14,073 bases of DNA from Dissophora ornata (taxonomy: Eukaryota > Mortierellomycota > Mortierellomycetes > Mortierellales > Mortierellaceae): the NCBI GenBank assembly GCA_025201705.1, contig MU616834.1, forward strand, positions 23,632 through 37,704. The letters run 5' to 3'. Shown piece after piece: positions 9,024 through 14,073 of the stretch (position 1 is the stretch's first letter; each line of letters starts with the position of its first letter). A model generated the notes under the pieces. It was not told the DNA's origin. It made no database searches and worked only from the letters and a program-made list of their open reading frames with translations. Made by a program: the position numbers and the translations under genes.

Positions 9024-10325
9024 TTATGCAGAGCGCTTGGCAACCTCGGCCTTGAAGACCTCGGCAATGTTACCGCTCTTGACACCATCCTCCAAGGCCT
9101 GGCGAACAGCCTCAAGCTGGTCCAATCCCTTAGCTCCGTCCAAGAGGGCATCCAACAGCTCGAGCTGCTTCTCAACCTCAACGGGGCCAGCGACCTGGCC
9201 AGCGGGCAAGAAGTAGTTGTTGTTGTTGATCAAAGCCTTCAAGTTCTTCTTCTCCTTACGGACTGCGCGCTTCAACAACTCCTTGTTCTTCTTGTTGTCC
9301 TCACGACCCTTCTTGTCAGCCTCCTCAGTAGCAATGCGGGAAGCCTCGGCGGCAGCAGCGGCAGCAGTAGCCTCCTCAGCAGCCTTCTTCTCGGCCTCCT
9401 CCTTCTCGCGCTTCTTGGCATTCCTGTGCTTGTTGGCCTGCTCCTTGAAGATCTTGATACGGGGATCCAAAGACAAAGCCTGGTCGACAATCTCACGGAG
9501 ACGGGCGTTATCCTCCTTCTTCAGCTTGGCACGCTCAGCCTTGTTCTTCTTCTCAAAGTATCTCTTGTCATCACGCGAGTCGTGACCCTCACCATCCTCC
9601 TTGTCCATCCACTCGAATGTCCTCCACGAATCAAACTTGTACCAAAAGTCGTAGAATCCCTCCACAGCCTCCTGAGCAGACTCGGCGTTGCCCAACTGGG
9701 GGACAGGCTGAGTGTTCGAGAAACGAGACTCGCGCTCAAAGACAGGTCCGTACATCTTGTAGAAATCAGACTTGCTCTTGGCGTTAGGGACAGCATCCGA
9801 GACGCTGGGGTCAACCGAATCCCACTGGCGACGCTTCACGGGGTCCATGAGCGTCTCAAAGGCCTTCTGAATACACTTGAAGAAGCCATCGTCGTGGAGA
9901 CCACCGTGGGCAGCCTTCTTGTCGGGGTGATGTCTCAGGACCTTTCTGCGGTGAGCGCGACGGATCTGGTCCTCTGTGGCCTTGTATCTGAGAGCAGAGA
10001 GACCCAAGACAGCATACTGGTCCTGATCCTTCCAGTCCTTGGGGTCACGACGGAGCATGGCGGGGTCCTCGGGCTCATCACCGAGATCAGTGTCGTCCTG
10101 CTCGCTTCCGGCAGCCGACTTGGCAGCAGCCTCAGCCTCCGAGGTCACCTTCTCGTCTTCAGAGAAGGTGCGCGAGTGGATATGGCGGCGTGCGTGGGCG
10201 AGGAAGTGGCGACCAGCAGGCTGGATCGTGGCGTTGGTGGGGGCCGTGATCTTGGCATGGAATGCCGAGGTCTTGTCAGCAGACCAGGACTTTGGTGGCG
10301 AGGGGAGGAGGAAATCCATGACCAT
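9024..10325 (-). CDS. ZUO1: Zuotin, ribosome-associated J-protein (Zuo1/DNAJC2 family)
   Basis: A single exon of 433 codons, about the length of yeast Zuo1. Zuotin pairs with Ssz1 in the ribosome-associated complex, sits at the nascent-chain exit and stimulates the Hsp70 Ssb. Residues 102-172 are the J-domain, with YAVLGLS, the HPD triad at 133-135 (RHHPDKK) and the helix QKAFETLMDPVKRRQWDS. Residues 180-260 are the zuotin homology region (SDFYKMYGPVFERESRFS, FYDFWYKFDSWRTFEW), a signature of this family and not of generic DnaJ proteins. Residues 285-365 form a long charged Lys/Glu/Ala helix for ribosome binding. The tail 366-433 is the C-terminal bundle. It lacks the SANT domains of animal DNAJC2, as in fungi. 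Two ATGs lie at codons 1 and 3; the first has A at -3 and G at +4. Codon use is strongly C/G-ending, as in highly expressed genes. Confidence 0.97.
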   Translation of the reverse strand: MVMDFLLPSPPKSWSADKTSAFHAKITAPTNATIQPAGRHFLAHARRHIHSRTFSEDEKVTSEAEAAAKSAAGSEQDDTDLGDEPEDPAMLRRDPKDWKDQDQYAVLGLSALRYKATEDQIRRAHRRKVLRHHPDKKAAHGGLHDDGFFKCIQKAFETLMDPVKRRQWDSVDPSVSDAVPNAKSKSDFYKMYGPVFERESRFSNTQPVPQLGNAESAQEAVEGFYDFWYKFDSWRTFEWMDKEDGEGHDSRDDKRYFEKKNKAERAKLKKEDNARLREIVDQALSLDPRIKIFKEQANKHRNAKKREKEEAEKKAAEEATAAAAAAEASRIATEEADKKGREDNKKNKELLKRAVRKEKKNLKALINNNNYFLPAGQVAGPVEVEKQLELLDALLDGAKGLDQLEAVRQALEDGVKSGNIAEVFKAEVAKRSA

Positions 10326-10423
10326 CTTGGGCGTGAATGTGTTGACGAAAGGTGTGGGTGAAGAATGAAGGAAGGGGCAGCGAGGATCAACTTTTTGTAT
10401 ATTTTTTTTTTCGTACTGTTTAC

Positions 10424-10436
10424 TAACGTCACGTTA
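10424..10436. promoter_or_regulatory. Palindromic site TAACGTcACGTTA
   Basis: This is a perfect 6+1+6 inverted repeat about 100 bases upstream of the zuotin start, and it contains an ACGTCA/TGACGT CRE-like half. It lies in the 191-base gap between the homoserine kinase stop and zuotin, so it most likely serves zuotin. Confidence 0.45.
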
Positions 10437-10442
10437 ACAAGT

Positions 10443-10448
10443 CACGTG
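10443..10448. promoter_or_regulatory. CACGTG E-box upstream of zuotin
   Basis: CACGTG, the palindromic core for bHLH factors (Cbf1/Pho4 type in yeasts), lies seven bases from the TAACGTcACGTTA palindrome and about 118 bases before the zuotin start. Confidence 0.4.
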
Positions 10449-10516
10449 TATGCAAGATTGAGGTTGAATGGAAGCGATAACTCTATGCATTATCTGCTAT
10501 CGACGTTCTTTATCGT

Positions 10517-11809
10517 CTAATCAAAGTACTGTGTCTGGGCTCCATCATCGACAACATCCAGGACCTTGTACATGCTCTTGATGCCGCCGTTGGGCAGGCG
10601 TGTAAAGATCTCCTGGACTGCAGCTGCGATCTGATCAAAGTTCTCGGTCGCTAATACGAGAATGGTAGGTCCTGCACCGCTCAAGCAAATGCCTACAACA
10701 CCAGGATAGGCCTTTGGCGTAATCCTCTCCAGCATCTCAGACATTCCAGGGATCTATAGTTTTACGACAGCATGGGAAATTTAAGACAATGAATAAATGT
10801 CAATTGATCGAAAAAAAAAAAAAAAATGATAGCCTCGTTTGAAACGTTGTGCGATAGATCTTCTCTCGTTGCGGGAAATAAAACTCACCAAGTGCTTCCT
10901 GTAGGGCTGGTGGACTTTGTCGCTCATTGCCTTGTGGATCAAGTCAGCATTGACGGGCGTGCGAGATAATGCCGTGGTCAAAACTGCGATGCGCTGCAAA
11001 TTATAGATCTATCAAGTCGTCAAATTAAGGTTATTAGGCAAAGGAGGGAAGTAACCATCCCTAATCATGGCAAATTGAACACAACGTTTAAAATATACAC
11101 GCGCAGGGTAAGGAGAACTTACAACGTCTGCACGCTCGTACATGTCTGGCAACACAGCTCTAGCATCCTCGGTCGCAACCTCAAAGTCTGGAATGATAGC
11201 AATGGCCTTGATCTCTTTGGCCCATCCCAATTGAATGTAATGTCCAATGTCTGTGGCGGGTGTTGGTGGTTGTGCTGCTCCATTCCTTGTAGGTTCCGAT
11301 CTTGGGATGCTGGCTGGTTCCAGCTCCTCTGGCTCCAGCTCTCTCAAGAAACTGGCTACAAATCCACCAAACAAGGCGGGAGCAACATTGTCTGGGTGGC
11401 GTTCAACCATCAGACAGTAATCCAACATGCGTTCATTAGTCATGCCCAATTTTCCTGCTGCGTTGGCAAGCACGACTCCCGCTACGACGGCTGAGCCTGA
11501 GGAACCCAGGCCACGACCCAGAGGGATGGGGTTTGTGACATGGATCTTGAGTGGAGGCAAAGAGTTGATGCCGTAGGTGGAGAGGACATAGAGAGCAGTC
11601 TTTGTGATCAGGTTCTTCTCGGCCACGAGAGGCACATCCTTGGCGCCCTCACCCTCGTAGGTCATTTGGAGTGCAGATCCAGCGGGAAGTCTTTCGCAGT
11701 CGAGGGTGAGATACAACGAGAAGGCCATGCCAAGGACATCAAAACCTGGGCCAATGTTGGCGGAGGTGGCTGGGACAGTGATCTTGAACTTGTTCTGAGT
11801 GGCTGCCAT
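10517..11809 (-). CDS. THR1: Homoserine kinase
   Basis: Three exons, 11809-11123, 11008-10889 and 10753-10517, join in phase 0 at GTAAGT and GTGAGT donors and TAG acceptors to give 347 aa (yeast Thr1 is 357). The enzyme phosphorylates homoserine with ATP to O-phosphohomoserine in the cytosol, the step before threonine synthase. GHMP-kinase signatures are present: TVPATSANIGPGFDVLG at residues 11-27, the ATP-binding PLGRGLGSSGSAVVAG at 96-111, HPDNVAPALFGG at 138-149 and the C-terminal LSGAGPTI at 293-300. A Glu/Pro/Ser/Thr-rich insertion fills about 157-187. The chosen ATG (11807-11809) has A at -3 and G at +4 and starts directly at the GHMP domain. The leader on the coding strand is strongly C/T-rich. 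A TGAGTCA site lies 194 bases upstream, matching general amino-acid control. Intron 2 carries a T16 run (coding strand). Confidence 0.96.
10811..10826 (-). repeat. Poly-T (T16, minus sense) in homoserine kinase intron 2
   Basis: Sixteen A on the plus strand, so T16 in the sense of the gene, lie inside the intron 10754-10888, about 57 bases before its acceptor. Confidence 0.8.
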
Positions 11810-12407
11810 GTTGAATGTCGGGCTGGGAGGGGAATGGAATGGAGCGGAATGTGTGGGGCGAGAGAGGAGGTGCGACACAGGTGGGGTCCGGCAGCGGGGG
11901 AGCGAGGGGTGAGGAGGAGGAAGAAAGGAACGAGGCTGAAGGCATCTGATAAAGAAGGGAAAAAAGGGCCAAAAGCCTCGAAGCAAGTCATATCTCGTTT
12001 TTTGAGTCACCTTTGTCCGCTGTAACACACACTTTCATTCTCTGGAATTATTGTAGCACTCTGCACACCCCACCCAGCGGCATTCGTGTGAGTCGCCCGA
12101 CAAATCGGCGGTTTTGCTGGCTGGCGGGGTCAGAGCCTTTGTGGGTCTAGCGAGTGCCCAGGCACACACTCCACTCCACACTGTCAACAGCAATTGAGCC
12201 ACACATACACCGCCAGTGCGAGATCAAGCACCCAGGACAATCAACCCAAGTTTGCGCCCTTTTTTAAAGCTTCGCTGATGACAGATGACGAGTTGCATAT
12301 GTCTCAGATTGATGAAAAGAGGAGCAAACAAAATAACATGCAAATACTGCCGACTTTTAATAATGATTATAGGAAACGGAAAGAAACGACTGTTACGCAT
12401 CTACCGT
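11810..12407. promoter_or_regulatory. Homoserine kinase promoter and YTP1-like 3' region
   Basis: About 600 bases without a supported gene lie between the stop of the YTP1-like gene and the homoserine kinase start. The 100 bases next to the kinase ATG are C/T-rich in the sense direction. TGAGTCA sits at 12003-12009 and the near-match TGAGTCG at 12089-12095. ATTAAA on the minus strand (12356-12361) is a possible poly(A) signal of the YTP1-like gene. Confidence 0.6.
12003..12009. promoter_or_regulatory. Gcn4/CPC1-type site TGAGTCA
   Basis: TGAGTCA is an exact match to the Gcn4/CPC1 bZIP consensus TGASTCA. It lies 194 bases upstream of the homoserine kinase start, a typical target of general amino-acid control. 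TGAGTCG at 12089-12095 is a one-base variant 80 bases further upstream. Confidence 0.6.
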
Positions 12408-14027
12408 CTACTCGTCCGCCTCCATGAACCCACTCAGCTCGATGTCCTCCTGGCTCAGCACACGGCCCCGGTCTTCAGAGTCGACCCGTGTCCGGACACG
12501 GTTGTAGGCTTTGCCAGCACCGCTGTCGACCGAGCCAATCCTCTTTTTGCCCACCTGTGTCAGCACAAGCATGTAGGTCACCGAGAAGAAGGCAAAGGCC
12601 ATGATCCAGTTGATGTAGGTGCTCGCATCCGAGAGATAGTACATGGTCATGTTCAGCTGCTCCTCGTGCGCAGACTGGAAAAGCAATCCTGCAGAGACCA
12701 ACCCGATCGAAGACAAGAAGCCAAAGAACGCCGACACTGGTGTCTCGCCATTGGCGAGTCCGGGCAAATTATCGTTCTGACCAGCTCCCATGCGCACCTT
12801 GGTCTTATCCTGCAAATCTTCGTCCTCCAGCGTAACATCGTCCTCGTCATCAACACTGTTCCTGCTAGCAGAGGATTCCATTGGCGAGACTGCGGGACGA
12901 AGTGCTAGCTGGATTAATCGGCACACGCCTCCGAGCATAAGAGAGTAACCAAAGAAGGTGTGCACTGAGGTGGCAAACTTGTAGTACTGTGCATGCTGAC
13001 CCATCGCATATCCAGTCAAGATAATTAAAAGAGCAGGAATGGGGTTCTTGCGAATGATAAACTGCGCAAGAGGATTGAACTTGGACTCCAGAACCAGCGA
13101 CAGCATACCACCACCGACCCACAGCAATCCCAGAGACGTGTGTTGCAAGTCCTGCATAGTAAAATCAAAACAAATGAATCGATCGTTATTAATAAGCAGG
13201 GGTTGGTAGAATATTAACAAAAAAATGAGCGACGACTTACAGCATGCGACCAACGGGTACCCCATTGATGGAGAATTGAAAAGTTGATGACGCCCCAGAC
13301 GGTCATGACCACGGACTCGTACCATTCTGGACGACTGACCCCAGGGAAGGATCCGACGAGATAGGCAATGTATATTCCACCATACCACCAAAACGAGCCG
13401 CCCTATTTCACCAAATTATATCAATGTGCGGGTTGAATATTACCATCGTGGGTACAAAAATACGAATATGTACCACAGCCCAACAAGCTCTTGCAGTACA
13501 GTTACTGCACAGTCAGCATAAAAAACCAATTCTCTTCTTACCATGACAATATGCGAGATGCACTGCCCGAAGGCCTGTCCAGGACAAGCCTCGATCAGAC
13601 GGATGCATCCCAGGATCATCTGAAGATACGCCAGCACCAAATGTGCCTTTCCCAGATACGAATGGACCTTTTGCGCAACCGAGCCCGGGAGCCACTTCAC
13701 CTGCATTCTTGGTTTACCCTTGGTCATCCTACGATAGACGCCCATTCCAATCTGGACAAAGAGCAGCAACAAGAGCAAGTTGGCCATAGCACCATGGGCC
13801 GAGATATTCCACTTCCATCCGTAATGCTCTGCTGAGGTGTCTCCGGCCTGTCTCTTCCTCATCCCGGTCATCTCGGCATTGGGGTCCGCGGTTCCGTCGT
13901 CGTGGTCATGGTCCTCCCCACCTTCTCCAAACATGTGGTGTCCATATCCGAAAAAGTATCCGACCATTGCCACCAGGAACATGGCTGCGTTCCAGGGCAC
14001 ATGGTACTTGCTCCTTCGGACGCCAAG
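12408..14027 (-). CDS. YTP1-like multi-pass membrane protein, 5' end outside window
   Basis: Visible exons are 14027-13542, 13402-13241 and 13151-12408, all joined in phase 0, giving about 463 residues up to the TAG at 12408-12410. The first visible exon begins after a TTTCAAATAG acceptor, so at least one further exon lies past the right edge. The protein has about ten hydrophobic segments, for example NAAMFLVAMVGYFFGYG, ANLLLLLLFVQIGMGVY, LVLAYLQMILGCIRLIEACPG, IPALLIILTGYAMGQH and WIMAFAFFSVTYMLVL. Conserved-looking His residues lie in membrane segments (SAHGAMA, KVHSYLGKAH, LQHTSLG, GQHAQYYKF, VHTFFGY), as in the fungal YTP1 family, which resembles haem-binding membrane electron-transport proteins. 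Its function is unknown. A loop near the first helix is His/Asp-rich (GYGHHMFGEGGEDHDHDDG) and another loop (about SSASRNSVDDEDDVTLEDED) is acidic. Family assignment is good, biochemical role open. Confidence 0.85.
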
Positions 14028-14048
14028 CTATTTGAAATAAGGAAGAAG

Positions 14049-14073
14049 AAAAAAAAAAAAAAAAAAAAAAAAA
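14049..14073. repeat. Poly-A run (A25) at window edge
   Basis: Twenty-five A end the window. In the sense of the YTP1-like gene this is a poly-T tract shortly before the acceptor at 14028-14029. Its true length is unknown because it runs to the edge, and it may coincide with an assembly break. Confidence 0.8.

Noticed and set aside
8994..10361. 455-codon open frame on the plus strand, longer than zuotin itself
   Set aside because: It is antisense to zuotin and rich in Leu, Ser and Val. The strong C/G third-base bias of zuotin removes stops from the opposite strand. Zuotin has a full domain match, this frame has none.
11810..12028. In-frame N-terminal extension of homoserine kinase
   Set aside because: The frame is open for 73 codons upstream but starts at GTG, has no ATG, is Pro/Ser-rich from a C/T-rich leader and overlaps the Gcn4-type site.
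12285..12908. 207-codon plus-strand frame
   Set aside because: Antisense to the last exon of the YTP1-like gene, with no recognisable feature.

Overview
The window looks like nuclear DNA of a filamentous or early-diverging fungus. The genes carry short GT..AG introns (about 50-140 nt) whose 3' splice sites are mostly TAG. The recognisable proteins are fungal or general eukaryotic housekeeping ones: proteasome regulator PI31, zuotin, homoserine kinase and a YTP1-like membrane protein. A Mucoromycota-type host, for example Mortierellaceae, is my guess from the overall style; it is not proven by the sequence.

Layout. (1) 1-2880 is gene-poor and holds broken mobile-element remnants on the minus strand: a Fanzor/TnpB-like C-terminal piece (242-643) and a frameshifted Ty3/Gypsy integrase (about 1195-1843). 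Degenerate AT-rich DNA with no recognisable gene follows. (2) 2926-4558 (-) is a complete four-exon PI31 gene. (3) 4559-4876 is a divergent promoter region. (4) 4877-8602 (+) is a many-exon gene whose 3' half is a clear WD40 propeller of RBBP4/MSI1 style and whose 5' half reads as RRM-like. All 18 proposed exons join in phase, but the 5' half is less certain. (5) 8603-9023 is a convergent 3'-3' spacer. (6) 9024-10325 (-) is an intronless zuotin. (7) 10517-11809 (-) is a three-exon homoserine kinase, with a perfect Gcn4-type site upstream. (8) 12408-14027 (-) is the 3' part of a YTP1-like multi-pass membrane protein; its first exon(s) lie beyond the right edge, which ends in a run of 25 A.

The genes do not form a pathway. 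Themes are protein homeostasis (PI31; zuotin as ribosome-associated J-protein), amino-acid synthesis (homoserine kinase, threonine branch) and probably chromatin or RNA (the WD40 gene). No tRNA, rRNA, CRISPR array or intact transposon was seen. The most interesting items are the Fanzor-like relic beside a Gypsy relic, the possible RRM-WD40 fusion, and two regulatory motifs that match their downstream genes (Gcn4-type at the homoserine kinase, PACE-like at PI31).
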